32,778 nucleotides of DNA from Bradyrhizobium sp. AS23.2 (GTDB lineage Bacteria > Pseudomonadota > Alphaproteobacteria > Rhizobiales > Xanthobacteraceae), in contig NZ_LGHM01000146.1 in NCBI RefSeq assembly GCF_001908185.1, forward strand, positions 1 through 32,778. The letters are read 5' to 3'. A program made the position numbers and the translations under genes. This document shows, in pieces, positions 1-6,768 of this stretch. Each line of letters opens with the position of its first letter. Position 1 is the stretch's first letter. The notes below the pieces were generated by a model. That model saw only the letters and a list, made by a program, of their open reading frames with translations, searched no databases and had not been told where the DNA came from.

Positions 1-175
1 ATTCCTGATCCTCGATAATGGCGGTGTAGTAGAACGCTCTCAACAGCGTCCCGCGGCTCTGAAACTCCTTCAGCAGGCGCTTGTAATCGATGTCGAAGCC
101 GAGAGTTTTCGCCGTCGCGTAGAGATTGGCCCCATCGATGAAGAGCGCAATCTTGTTGGTAGGAGAGGGTGACAT
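1..175 (-). CDS. NYN-domain (LabA/DUF88-like) protein, N-terminal part
   Basis: Only the first 58 codons are inside the window; the gene runs off the left edge on the minus strand. The ATG at 175 begins a product reading MSPSPTNKIALFIDGANLY, and the IALFIDGANLY segment with its acidic Asp is the signature first strand of NYN domains (PIN-like fold, LabA/DUF88 family). Further on, YKRLLKEF and LRAFYYTA match the usual second helix and strand of this fold. Family members are predicted metal-dependent ribonucleases, cytoplasmic, often of unknown target. The rest of the acidic active site is not visible, so catalytic competence cannot be judged. The family call is firm; the function is not. Confidence 0.85.
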   Translation of the reverse strand, partial: MSPSPTNKIALFIDGANLYATAKTLGFDIDYKRLLKEFQSRGTLLRAFYYTAIIEDQE

Positions 176-369
176 TCGGTTTGCTCGCGGGATCGCAGTT
201 TGGATTGGGCTGGAGTGGCGGCTAGCCCAGGGCGCGATCTTGGGCGCATTCTGTGGTGAAGCTACCTGAGATCTGGTAGCCCCAAATGCTTTAGACTTCA
301 AACGAGTTTTCGCGAGTAGCGCGAGTAGTATTTACGCGCCGGAGCTTTGGCGTACGCAGTAAGTTGCCC

Positions 370-383
370 TGACAAATTTGTCA
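370..383. promoter_or_regulatory. 14-bp perfect palindrome, candidate operator
   Basis: TGACAAATTTGTCA reads identically on both strands. It lies about 50 bp upstream of the ATG at 434, in an A/T-rich patch where a promoter would be expected. Dimeric regulators often use TGACA-N4-TGTCA-like dyads, but I cannot name the regulator. Confidence 0.4.
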
Positions 384-433
384 TGTATTCTGCATATTTG
401 AAGATGACCTGTTTCGAAGCGCGGGGCATTTCC

Positions 434-637
434 ATGGCCGTCAGCGAGTTCGTTCTCTTTGATCGTGTCGTAACCAAGCATGGCCGTACTTGGCGCTGGT
501 CGATCTCTGATCAGCTTGGGCGCCTCCTTCTGGCTGGCACAGAGCGCAGCAAGTCCGCGGCACATTATATGGCGGCCCGAGCGATGTTCCAATTACTTCT
601 GACGGCCTCATATCGAAGCGGGATGAACTCGACTTGA
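434..637 (+). CDS. Small conserved-type hypothetical protein (67 aa)
   Basis: The open frame begins further upstream, but ATG 434 is the better start: from there the product is MAVSEFVLFDRVVTKHGRTW and onward, a compact basic protein with no membrane segment or signal peptide. The N-terminal FVLFDRVVTKHGRTWRW stretch and the later RSKSAAHYMAARAMFQLLL stretch (regular helix) resemble small hypothetical proteins I recall from Bradyrhizobium annotations; this is memory, not a search. No catalytic or metal motif is visible. The next small ORF on the same strand starts about 95 bp downstream, so they may share a transcript. Function unknown. Confidence 0.55.
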   Translation: MAVSEFVLFDRVVTKHGRTWRWSISDQLGRLLLAGTERSKSAAHYMAARAMFQLLLTASYRSGMNST

Positions 638-732
638 TGCGACAGGTGCCCATCCGGTACCGTTTACTTCGCCGATTACCCGTCCTAGGCTGCCCCCATT
701 GCAAATGCGAAATTTCATTGTGGGGTAGCGTT

Positions 733-945
733 ATGTCGAGTGCGATAAGCTTGATTGTAGAGGGCTATGCTAGGCTGAAGGACCGCCAGTCGCTCGAGAA
801 CCTGAGGATGCACCGCCGGCGCCTGGCAGTCGACCTGAGGGCCAGAACGGGCTTCGACTGCCGGTCATCGATCGCCCAAGTCGAGCAGGACATTGCGGTT
901 ATCGAAGCGGGGTTGCAGACGCTGTCGGAGCCCATCGGCGGATAG
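733..945 (+). CDS. Small helical hypothetical protein (70 aa)
   Basis: Starts at ATG 733 (MSSAISLIVEGYARLKDRQ); the open frame continues upstream but that part (residues rich in Arg, Leu, Pro, Cys) looks non-coding. The product is almost wholly predicted helical, with heptad-like spacing of Leu, Ile and Val: LKDRQSLENLRMHRRRLAVDL, then a short turn with Cys, then IAQVEQDIAVIEAGLQTL. It may form a short coiled coil. No signal peptide or metal site. It sits just before the two hairpins at 1106-1172. It resembles short Bradyrhizobium hypothetical proteins as I remember them. Function unknown. Confidence 0.55.
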   Translation: MSSAISLIVEGYARLKDRQSLENLRMHRRRLAVDLRARTGFDCRSSIAQVEQDIAVIEAGLQTLSEPIGG

Positions 946-1297
946 TCGCGGTCGGAAATCTCCAACTTCTTAGCTGTCGCCTGAGTGGGAGAATTGTGGG
1001 GCAGGGGCGCCGCCGCAATTGCAAGCCCGTGGTTCGTCTCAAGCCCTCAGTCTGCACCCCATCCGCAACGATTGCTTAACGGACTAGGTTGCAAGCTCCG
1101 CCCCCAGTGGACCCACTCCGCTTCGGTCCACTCGCTTTAACCTTCGCCCGCCGGCCCCATCTCCGGCGGGCGGATTTTCTTCGTGAGGCCGGCCTCAGAA
1201 AAAACGGCGATCCACGCGCGGGGGCGACAGTCTGATCGTACCGCACCGCAGCGGAAAAGGGATTAAGGTCTCCTAGCCACAGCGCGAGACATCAGCG
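946..1297 (+). other. Gene-free stretch with consecutive hairpins; possible small RNA
   Basis: No convincing ORF lies here. What is present: a perfect 8-bp-arm hairpin (AGTGGACC 1106-1113 with GGTCCACT 1125-1132), a 10-bp GC hairpin followed by a T-rich tail (1145-1179, listed separately), and a 14-bp perfect palindrome TGAGGCCGGCCTCA at 1184-1197 followed by a run of A. Two tight hairpins in a row, the second terminator-like, are the usual 3' end of a bacterial small RNA. The 5' end and promoter are not defined. It could instead be just the 3' UTR of the 733-945 gene. Confidence 0.35.
1145..1179 (+). terminator. Rho-independent terminator
   Basis: CGCCCGCCGG (1145-1154) pairs perfectly with CCGGCGGGCG (1163-1172) over an 8-nt loop, followed by GATTTTCTT. 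A strong plus-strand terminator for the small upstream ORFs or for the putative small RNA. Confidence 0.7.
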
Positions 1298-1516
1298 CTA
1301 CATGCGGCATGGTGTTTCAATCGTCTTGCGACGGTCGAACTGGCGCCAGCTGGTGAAATCGTAAGCTCCATCCCATTCATGGATTGAATGGCCGCATTCC
1401 TCACATCGGAAGCAGCCTTTGGACGGGGCATGTGCTTGCGTCGTCCTGTAGTTGGCGAGGCAGCCCTGGCAGACGAAAATCACACTGATTGGTTCTGCCG
1501 CTCGTCCCATCATCAA
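1298..1516 (-). CDS. Small four-cysteine zinc-ribbon-like protein (72 aa)
   Basis: Starts within a run of three ATG codons (MMMGRAAEPISVIFVCQGC). Two CxxC knuckles are visible: VCQGCLANY near residues 16-19 and FRCEECGHS near residues 37-40, spaced as in small treble-clef or zinc-ribbon domains, followed by a WDGAYDFTSW tail. The product is therefore probably a single zinc-binding domain with a short basic C terminus. Such stand-alone ribbons may bind nucleic acid or a protein partner. I recall similar small hypothetical proteins in Bradyrhizobium. Isolated on its strand, 123 bp from the terminator-bearing region. Biological role unknown. Confidence 0.65.
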   Translation of the reverse strand: MMMGRAAEPISVIFVCQGCLANYRTTQAHAPSKGCFRCEECGHSIHEWDGAYDFTSWRQFDRRKTIETPCRM

Positions 1517-1779
1517 TGCCGCCAGCCGTCCTTGTCGCCTCCGACTCTAAAGCCGTTGGGTCTGCGTGGCAATTCGCCTGCGCTGGGGTGCTGCAGCGCG
1601 AGCAGGGCACGCCGAAGTAGGTTCACTTAACTGCACTTTAACCGCGGAGGAAGATCATTCCTGCCGACTAGCATCGTCCAAAAGACCCACACATTGGGAG
1701 CCATCGCTGACCTCAACGCAGCGGCGGCCTTTTTTGGGCCGGCATCGACTATCGGGCTTTCACGGACGACAGTCTCACG

Positions 1780-1975
1780 ATGATGTATGAGAGCATTCGC
1801 GGCGCTCTCGGTTCTGACGACGCCATGAAAGCAAGGAAAAAAGCCTCGCTTTCGGGTTCGAGAAACACCTGACTGGCGAGAGCACGCGGCTAACCCGGAA
1901 GCTGAGATGCATCGGCGCGGGAAGCTGTTCGAGATTATCGATTGGTCCGAGGACCAGGCAGATTTGCCTTTGTGA
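1780..1975 (+). pseudogene. Frameshifted small hypothetical gene
   Basis: ATG 1780 opens MMYESIRGALGSDDAMKARK, which soon hits a stop (TGA at about 1870). Removing one A from the run of six at 1837-1842 joins it to a frame reading KPRFRVRETPDWREHAAN and then EAEMHRRGKLFEIIDWSE, ending at TGA 1973-1975, about 64 residues in all. Both halves have a natural protein-like composition (amphipathic, Trp and charged residues well placed), and the join is smooth, so I read this as one small gene with a +1 insertion. It may be a true pseudogene, a sequencing error in a homopolymer, or a slippage site. Function unknown. The open frame extends upstream without an obvious start. Confidence 0.55.
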
Positions 1976-2028
1976 TTAGCGTAGTCATACCTGCTCGGTT
2001 GGCAGTGACTTCACTGGAGAAGGCTGTC

Positions 2029-2163
2029 ATGTTCAAGGGGTTCGCGATTGCGGCTCTAGCTGTTTTTCTTCTCTCGATGGTTGATCAGTACGCGACAAAT
2101 GGCCGGTACACTGACGCTGCTGTGTTCATGGCAAAGCAGATCAGACACTCCTTTGGGGTCTGA
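2029..2163 (+). CDS. Single-pass membrane micro-protein (44 aa)
   Basis: ATG 2029 gives a 44-residue product: a Lys, then the hydrophobic segment GFAIAALAVFLLSMVDQY (one transmembrane helix), then a short charged tail TNGRYTDAAVFMAKQIRHSFGV. The same layout (short helix, Asp-Gln-Tyr, NGRYTD, basic tail ending in HSFG) is what I remember for tiny conserved membrane proteins in rhizobia. The start is preferred over GTG 1942 because upstream residues do not fit and the hydrophobic segment begins right after it. Probably inner membrane. Role unknown. Confidence 0.65.
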   Translation: MFKGFAIAALAVFLLSMVDQYATNGRYTDAAVFMAKQIRHSFGV

Positions 2164-2471
2164 GGTGCACGCGCGTCATGCTGCTTGGTGTGCTCGTCGA
2201 CTTCGACGATGAACCCCGGCGGCATGCGGGGGCTGGCCGCCGTCTGGAACATTGCAATGCAGGAAGGGCGCGCAGCACGGTCATGCGCGGTAAGTCGATC
2301 ATGCGAAAGGGTCGACCCGTTTGGCCTCGTTGGCAGCGGACACCGGAAACTCATTTAGCGCGTGCTGCCTTATCCTGATTGGTTCACGCTCCCCTTGTGA
2401 AGCGGGCCAGAGAACGCGCTCGGCAACTTCCACTACAGATCGCTGCTGCTGATCAGTGAATGACGGACTAG
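2164..2471. other. Gene-free stretch
   Basis: I see no supported gene, RNA or repeat here. Short open frames exist on both strands, but their composition (many Arg, Pro, His) is that of shadow frames. It may hold the lost front half and promoter of the broken reductase that follows, but I cannot recognise any piece of it. Confidence 0.4.
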
Positions 2472-2936
2472 AAAGAACGTCGTCATCTCGACACGTTGTT
2501 CGCCTCTTTGCCGCAAGATGCACTGGCGCTGTTCTGCGGCCCGATGCCGATGCTGGTTGCTGCGCGCCACGCCTGGATCGGCGCAGGTCGTCCGCTTCCC
2601 GATCTCCGCTGCGAGACGTTTGGCTCCAGCGGTTCGCTTCCGACCGAGACGTTCCGCGTGCGCCTGAAGGACTCCGGTATCGAGCTCGAAATCCCGCGCG
2701 AGCGCTCGATGCTGGACGTGCTCAATACCAGCGGCCATGACGTGATGTACGACTGCAAGCGAGGTGAGTGCGGCCTGTGCGCCATCGACGTGATCGACGT
2801 CGAAGGCGAGATCGACCATCGCGACGTCTTCTTTTGCGATCACCAGAAGCGAAGCAACGAGAACATCTGTGCCTGCGTCTCCCGCGCGAGGGGCACCATC
2901 ACCGTGGACACGCTGCTGCGGGCGGATGCGATCTGA
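2472..2936 (+). pseudogene. C-terminal remnant of a phthalate-dioxygenase-reductase-type ferredoxin reductase
   Basis: A stop codon at 2469-2471 bounds the frame; from there about 154 codons read through. The first part (LFASLPQDALALFCGPMPML) is the end of the NAD-binding domain of class IA oxygenase reductases, and the last 90 residues are a plant-type [2Fe-2S] ferredoxin domain with CKRGECGLC, then DHRDVFFCDHQ, then ICACVSRARG. Family members (vanillate O-demethylase or phthalate dioxygenase reductases) are about 310-320 residues, so the whole FMN-binding barrel and the first part of the NAD domain are missing. No oxygenase partner is nearby. A TTG at 2496 could start a short ferredoxin-like product, but no good ribosome binding site is seen. 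Confidence 0.75.
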
Positions 2937-3024
2937 GGCCGGGCCCAGGGCGTCTATTCGTACGATAAGCCCTATGATGGAATGGTTCGTCCGCTCTGTC
3001 CGGCGCCATACTCACTTGAACGTT

Positions 3025-3402
3025 TCAACTCGGAAAGCATGCCTGTGCTGTTAGTGTCACAGGCGAAAGATTTAAGATCTGCGGGAATTGAAAAGCGTAC
3101 ATTGCGCTCACCTGATTACCACAGGCCGGGGTCGAATAGGTGAATGTTTGGGCAGGCAGGCTCAGCCCTAATGCCTGTTGGGCAGCGAATCTGGTGATCG
3201 CAGAACCGCTCGGACACAGAGCGGGATTGACGCTCGCGCAACGCGCCGCAAATTCAGCGCCATGCTGCAAGCCAATTTGCGTCCATAAGACTAGCCCAAA
3301 CTCGATGATGCCAAAGATAAACAGGAAGAAGGCAGGTGCCGTTAATGCAAATTCGAGAGCGGTGGCTCCGCGAGTATCGCGCCATAAACCTTGGACGTTC
3401 AT
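3025..3402 (-). CDS. TadE-like pilus-associated protein (125 aa)
   Basis: Third gene of a minus-strand operon; its ATG (3402) overlaps the stop of the gene before it by 4 bp, indicating translational coupling. N-terminal layout is typical of TadE: a short basic leader, RGATALEFALTAPAFFLFI, then a continuous hydrophobic helix to about residue 40, followed by an exported domain with four Cys residues. The Gly-Ala-x-Ala-x-Glu-Phe motif is the prepilin-peptidase-like processing region of pseudopilins, where the Glu sits at position +5. In the Tad system such pseudopilins are needed for Flp pilus assembly. No TadA, RcpA or TadZ genes are in this window, so the partner machinery must be elsewhere. 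Confidence 0.8.
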   Translation of the reverse strand: MNVQGLWRDTRGATALEFALTAPAFFLFIFGIIEFGLVLWTQIGLQHGAEFAARCASVNPALCPSGSAITRFAAQQALGLSLPAQTFTYSTPACGNQVSAMYAFQFPQILNLSPVTLTAQACFPS

Positions 3403-3902
3403 TGCAGCCTCGATGTCGACTGTGCGGCAAACGTATAGATCGGGGCAACAAGCTGATAGTTGATGAGCGTATAGTAAGTAGCTTGCGCCGAGACGGTGGC
3501 ATAGGTACCGGCGACGCTACCGGTTGGGCAGGTCGAGCCGCAGCTCACGGTGCTCACGCCGGTTTTGCCAGGGCATCCACAAAACTGAACTGGGGCGGGC
3601 GAGACAATGATCGATGATGAATTGGTCGCACTTGTCACCGCTGTCGCGATGCCTGCGGTGTCAAAGCCATGTGAGATCGCATATTGGGCACCGACCTGGG
3701 CTGCCTGTTCAACCTGCATCTTGCGGTAGACTGCAAGACCAATGTCGGTCACCGAAACGACCATCAGCGACAATAGCGGGACCATAAACCCGAACTCGAT
3801 CGCCGCGGCACCGCTCGTGTCAAGGAGGGAGCGACGACATGAGCCGTAGCCAGTGGGCAATGAGGGCAGCCACAGGTGACGCAAGAGTGTCTTACCATTC
3901 AT
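3399..3902 (-). CDS. TadE/TadG-family protein (167 aa)
   Basis: Second gene of the TadE/G operon, 7 nt behind the upstream stop, with GTGAGG in front of the ATG. It has a 28-residue basic leader, then SGAAAIEFGFMVPLLSLMVV and one transmembrane helix, the same pseudopilin-type N terminus as its downstream neighbour; the Glu is conserved. The C-terminal part is exported, rich in Ser, Thr, Ala and Val, with four Cys in a CGCPGKTG...CGSTC region that could form disulfides. Length and layout fit TadE/TadF-type minor pseudopilins. It probably works with the genes on both sides at the inner membrane or periplasm. Confidence 0.78.
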   Translation of the reverse strand: MNGKTLLRHLWLPSLPTGYGSCRRSLLDTSGAAAIEFGFMVPLLSLMVVSVTDIGLAVYRKMQVEQAAQVGAQYAISHGFDTAGIATAVTSATNSSSIIVSPAPVQFCGCPGKTGVSTVSCGSTCPTGSVAGTYATVSAQATYYTLINYQLVAPIYTFAAQSTSRLQ

Positions 3903-3909
3903 AGTAGCC

Positions 3910-5202
3910 TCACTCTACGAGTTGTGCGGTTTGTGAGCCGATCGTGGCGACGCCAAGCCCGGCACAGTTAACCTGAAGATTCGACGTGCCGGTGAGACTG
4001 ATCGTATCCGCGATGATCTTGGTGCAGGAGGTGCTCGTACCGTTGCCGCCAGCAAAGCTCAGATTTGCCTTGGGAAGATAGATGGCGCCCGTGAAGTTCT
4101 GCGAGCCCCCTCCGGTCAGATTGAAGCTAGTGCCCGTCGGCATGTTGCGGTCCCCATAAATCGCGATGCCCGCCATCGTGCCGGACGCAGGCGCCGTCAG
4201 ATTGACTATGGCGTTACTTCCGATGGATGCCGTACCCCATTTGTTGCCGGAACCGGTGAAGACCAGCGTTACGCCCGTCCCGGTAATCGTCGCATTGCCG
4301 GCAACACTCAGGTTCGCACCATCCAGATAGTAGATGCCGGCGCTCAAGTTTAAGGTTGCCCCGGCGTTGACCGTGATGTTTCCGCTGTAGCAGCCTGGGC
4401 TGAGAGAGGTGGTTTTCCCATTGGAGTTGATTGTGTAATTCTTGGGATCGCATGGCTGCGGCTCGGGAGGCGGTGAAACGTTCGCGTACGGGTCTGCAAC
4501 CGGGCGAATATGGGTCTTGATACCGTTAGTCGCCGTGATGCTGCTCGTACCGGAAACGTCGCCGACAACTCCCACCTGGTTTGCGGAGACCGTAGCATTG
4601 CCGTTGACGCTGAGAGACGGGCTGGCGCTTGAGTTGCTGTAAAGATTGCATTTGATCAAGTTGAGCTGATTGCTGCCGCTCACGCTCACGGCGGAGCTTG
4701 CAGTCGGATCGAGCGCGAGCACACACCCTGTTCCGGAATTTGGCTTTGCTACCGCTCGCGCCGCGATGGGTACAGGGCCTGTGCCGAACAACGACGACAG
4801 GAGCCGCTGCTGCGGCTGGCTTACGATAACCTCGACGGCCTGGGGATCTGACGTATAGCTGCCCGTTTTCGGTGGCTGGTTGACGGCTACGATCACATCG
4901 TTGACCGCATTGGCGTAACCATAGTTCGCAGCGACTGCGTTGGCCTCGGCGGTCATGTCGGCGCCGACTGACATGGCAGTTGCTGCGCTCACTGCGCCAG
5001 AGTCCGCCGCACTTTGCATATTCTTGTGCCTATAGAACCACCATCCGACCTCGGTGCCGAGGCCCGCCGCGCCTACCAGGACGGGCATGAGCAGCGCGGA
5101 AATGACCACGTAGCTTCCCGACTGATCGCGGGAAAACCGACATAGAGCGTCCAGCTGGTCAGCGTGGATTCGCTTTGCTTTTCGGAAGATCGTGTCTGGC
5201 AT
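3910..5202 (-). CDS. TadG-like protein with long Ser/Thr/Asn-rich exported domain (430 aa)
   Basis: First gene of the operon. After a basic leader, residues about 26-55 read RDQSGSYVVISALLMPVLVG into a hydrophobic helix, followed by LGTEVGWWFYRHKNMQSAAD, the classic TadG start (putative Flp pilus-assembly TadE/G-like domain, pfam-type pattern GLGxExGxWxxxxxxxQxAAD). From about residue 150 to the end it is a low-charge, Ser/Thr/Asn/Gly-rich region with repeated patterns such as LSVNGNATV, NITVNAGATL and LSVAGNATITGTG, suggesting a right-handed beta-helix or polymer-forming-cytoskeleton-like fold. TadG proteins are usually tied to Flp pili; the beta-helix-like tail is unlike the von Willebrand type seen in many TadG and suggests a surface or matrix role. 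Confidence 0.78.
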   Translation of the reverse strand: MPDTIFRKAKRIHADQLDALCRFSRDQSGSYVVISALLMPVLVGAAGLGTEVGWWFYRHKNMQSAADSGAVSAATAMSVGADMTAEANAVAANYGYANAVNDVIVAVNQPPKTGSYTSDPQAVEVIVSQPQQRLLSSLFGTGPVPIAARAVAKPNSGTGCVLALDPTASSAVSVSGSNQLNLIKCNLYSNSSASPSLSVNGNATVSANQVGVVGDVSGTSSITATNGIKTHIRPVADPYANVSPPPEPQPCDPKNYTINSNGKTTSLSPGCYSGNITVNAGATLNLSAGIYYLDGANLSVAGNATITGTGVTLVFTGSGNKWGTASIGSNAIVNLTAPASGTMAGIAIYGDRNMPTGTSFNLTGGGSQNFTGAIYLPKANLSFAGGNGTSTSCTKIIADTISLTGTSNLQVNCAGLGVATIGSQTAQLVE

Positions 5203-5559
5203 GACGGATCGGTTTCCAAACGCTCGCCAGCCTCATGCTGGCGATTGCCGCTTTTTCCCGATTATCATGTTGGGCCCGATTTAAGGCCGGCCTAAACTGA
5301 CAACTAAAATGCAAAGGAAATGCGGATGAGACGTTTGCGTCTTGGCCATTGCCGGTGCGAACTCGTCGCCGCCGATACGTGCGACATGCTCGGCCGCGCG
5401 CGTGGTCGAGCAGGAGTACCGCGATTTCTTCGCCGGACAAGGAGAGCCGTTTCAGGGCGGCATCAGACGTCTCGTTGAAGGCGATGCGGTTGGGTCAACC
5501 GGTCAGGGGGGCTGCCGCAGCGTGCTTCCACGTCGACCTGCCGCATCACGCGCCGCGCA
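5203..5559. other. Gene-free stretch upstream of the TadE/G operon with one hairpin
   Basis: It holds a perfect 8-bp-arm hairpin (TCGCCAGC 5224-5231, GCTGGCGA 5237-5244) just before the TadG start on the minus strand; read on the plus strand it is followed by CTTTTT, so it could also stop plus-strand transcripts. An A/T-rich patch around 5265-5325 is the likely promoter zone for the operon. At 5340-5500 the minus strand has a protein-like run (NETSDAALKRLSLSGEEIAV) without a start or recognisable family, perhaps a gene remnant. Confidence 0.35.
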
Positions 5560-5925
5560 TCAGCGCCCCAACTGCTTCGGATCGTAATAGAACCGCTCCT
5601 CGATCAGCTTGTCGCCGCGCCAGGTCTGCCACGCAATCTCCTCCAGCGTCCGCGTGACGCCCTCGGCATTGGTGAAGGAGAATGTCCAGCGCGTGGCGAC
5701 ATTGTCGCCCTCGATCAGGCTCGGCCCGATGCGAACGGCCTTGACCTCCCTGGAGGCGGCCAGCACGCCGCGTTCCTTGGCGACGAGCTTGTCGCGGCCG
5801 ACCGTCGGCGCGGCGTTGTTCTCGAAGGTCGCGGCATCGGGCGTGCAGAACTGCTCGATCGCCCCGATGAAATCCCCAGCTTCCAGCCGCTGCGCAAAGG
5901 CTTCGACGATGTCACGGCTCGGCAT
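5560..5925 (-). CDS. SnoaL-like / NTF2-fold protein (121 aa)
   Basis: Starts at ATG 5925 with GAGAGGTG eight bases ahead. The product (MPSRDIVEAFAQRLEAGDFI, then an AIEQFCTPDAATFENN segment, then alternating strands ending RGDKLIEERFYYDPKQL) has the order helix-helix-strand and the closing EERFYYD strand typical of SnoaL-like polyketide-cyclase-fold proteins; length 121 is normal. These small cone-shaped domains bind hydrophobic ligands; some are isomerases or hydrolases, many have no known activity. It is divergent from a TetR regulator with operator-like dyads between them, so it is a likely target of that regulator. Cytoplasmic. Confidence 0.75.
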   Translation of the reverse strand: MPSRDIVEAFAQRLEAGDFIGAIEQFCTPDAATFENNAAPTVGRDKLVAKERGVLAASREVKAVRIGPSLIEGDNVATRWTFSFTNAEGVTRTLEEIAWQTWRGDKLIEERFYYDPKQLGR

Positions 5926-5955
5926 GGTTCACCTCTCGAATAAAACCAACTGAGA

Positions 5956-5980
5956 GTCGGTAAATACCGACCGACGGTCG
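5956..5980. promoter_or_regulatory. Overlapping dyads, candidate TetR operator
   Basis: Two inverted repeats overlap: GTCGGTA (5956-5962) with TACCGAC (5965-5971), and CGACCG (5968-5973) with CGGTCG (5975-5980). They lie in the 100-bp divergent gap between the SnoaL-like gene and the TetR gene. Such ACCGACCG/CGGTCGG dyads are the usual look of TetR-family sites; the regulator at 6026 is the obvious candidate ligand-responsive repressor of both genes. Confidence 0.6.
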
Positions 5981-6025
5981 AAAAGTCAACTGGCCGCGTT
6001 GATCGAATTGGATTAGACGATACCC

Positions 6026-6616
6026 ATGGCAAAACAGGCGGAGCGGCGGGCAGCGACATCAGAGGCGATCTTGACAGCGGCGCGCCGCCTGTTCGGCACG
6101 CAAGGTTTTGCCGCCACCACCATGGACGAGATCGCCGAAGCAGCCCGCATCGCCAAGGGCGCCGTCTATCATCACTTCAAGACCAAGGAAGCGGTGTTCG
6201 AAGCCGTGTTCGATCTCGTCTCGCGCGATCTCGTGACCGAGATCGACAGCGCAGCGCGCGCCGAGAAGGACGTGCTCGCCGCGATGGTCGCCGGGACCCA
6301 GCATTACTTCGCCGCGACCGCCAAGGGGCCGACCGGCCAGATCATCCTGCGCGACGGCCCGGCCGTGCTCGGCTGGGAGCGTTGGCGCGAGATCGACGCC
6401 AGGCATTTCGGCGGCAAGCTGCCACGCGCGATCGCGGCCGCCATGGAGGCCGGCCTGATCGCGCGGCAGCCGGTCGAGCCGCTGGCGCGCCTCCTGCTCG
6501 GCGCTGTCACGGAAGCGGCGGTCGCCTGCGCCGGACGCGCCGATATCGCAAGGGCAGGCGCGGAATATGCCCGTGCGTTCAAGTCGCTGGTCGAGGCGCT
6601 GCGCTTGCGCGCATGA
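6026..6616 (+). CDS. TetR/AcrR-family transcriptional regulator (196 aa)
   Basis: N-terminal helix-turn-helix of the TetR family is clear: ILTAARRLFGTQGFAATTMD, then EIAEAARIAKGAVYHHFKTK with the standard recognition helix, residues about 12-58. The C-terminal ligand-binding domain (residues about 75-190) is Ala-rich and includes QIILRDGPAVLGWERWREID, a pattern shared with a common TetR C-terminal domain subtype in rhizobia. ATG 6026 is preceded by a weak ribosome binding site. Divergent from the SnoaL-like gene across operator-like dyads, which suggests autoregulation plus control of that gene; the GMC oxidoreductase downstream is separated by a repeat and need not be part of the regulon. 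Confidence 0.9.
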   Translation: MAKQAERRAATSEAILTAARRLFGTQGFAATTMDEIAEAARIAKGAVYHHFKTKEAVFEAVFDLVSRDLVTEIDSAARAEKDVLAAMVAGTQHYFAATAKGPTGQIILRDGPAVLGWERWREIDARHFGGKLPRAIAAAMEAGLIARQPVEPLARLLLGAVTEAAVACAGRADIARAGAEYARAFKSLVEALRLRA

Positions 6617-6723
6617 TCGTGCTAAAGCGTTTTCGAGCGAAGTGGATACCGGTTCGCGTAAAGAAAACGCGTCCCAACAAGAATCTAGAGCCCCGTTCCG
6701 ATTCCATCGGAACTGAGCTCTAG
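6617..6723. repeat. Rhizobial-type palindromic intergenic repeat
   Basis: Contains AAAGCGTTTTCGAGCGAAGT and its counterpart GAAAACGCGT, a motif I recall as a dispersed intergenic element in Bradyrhizobium, followed by a strong stem: CTAGAGC-CCC-GTTCCGAT / ATCGGAAC-TGA-GCTCTAG (6685-6723). It begins at the TetR stop codon. Multi-copy status is from memory. Confidence 0.6.
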
Positions 6724-6768
6724 TGACGACACTGGAAACGCCCACACCAACAAAAAGAACAGCAGCGC

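Noticed and set aside
2937..3060. Plus-strand frame reading VYSYDKPYDGMVRP downstream of the reductase remnant
   Set aside because: Protein-like for a few residues, but it has no start, no known family, and runs into the antisense of the TadE-like gene.
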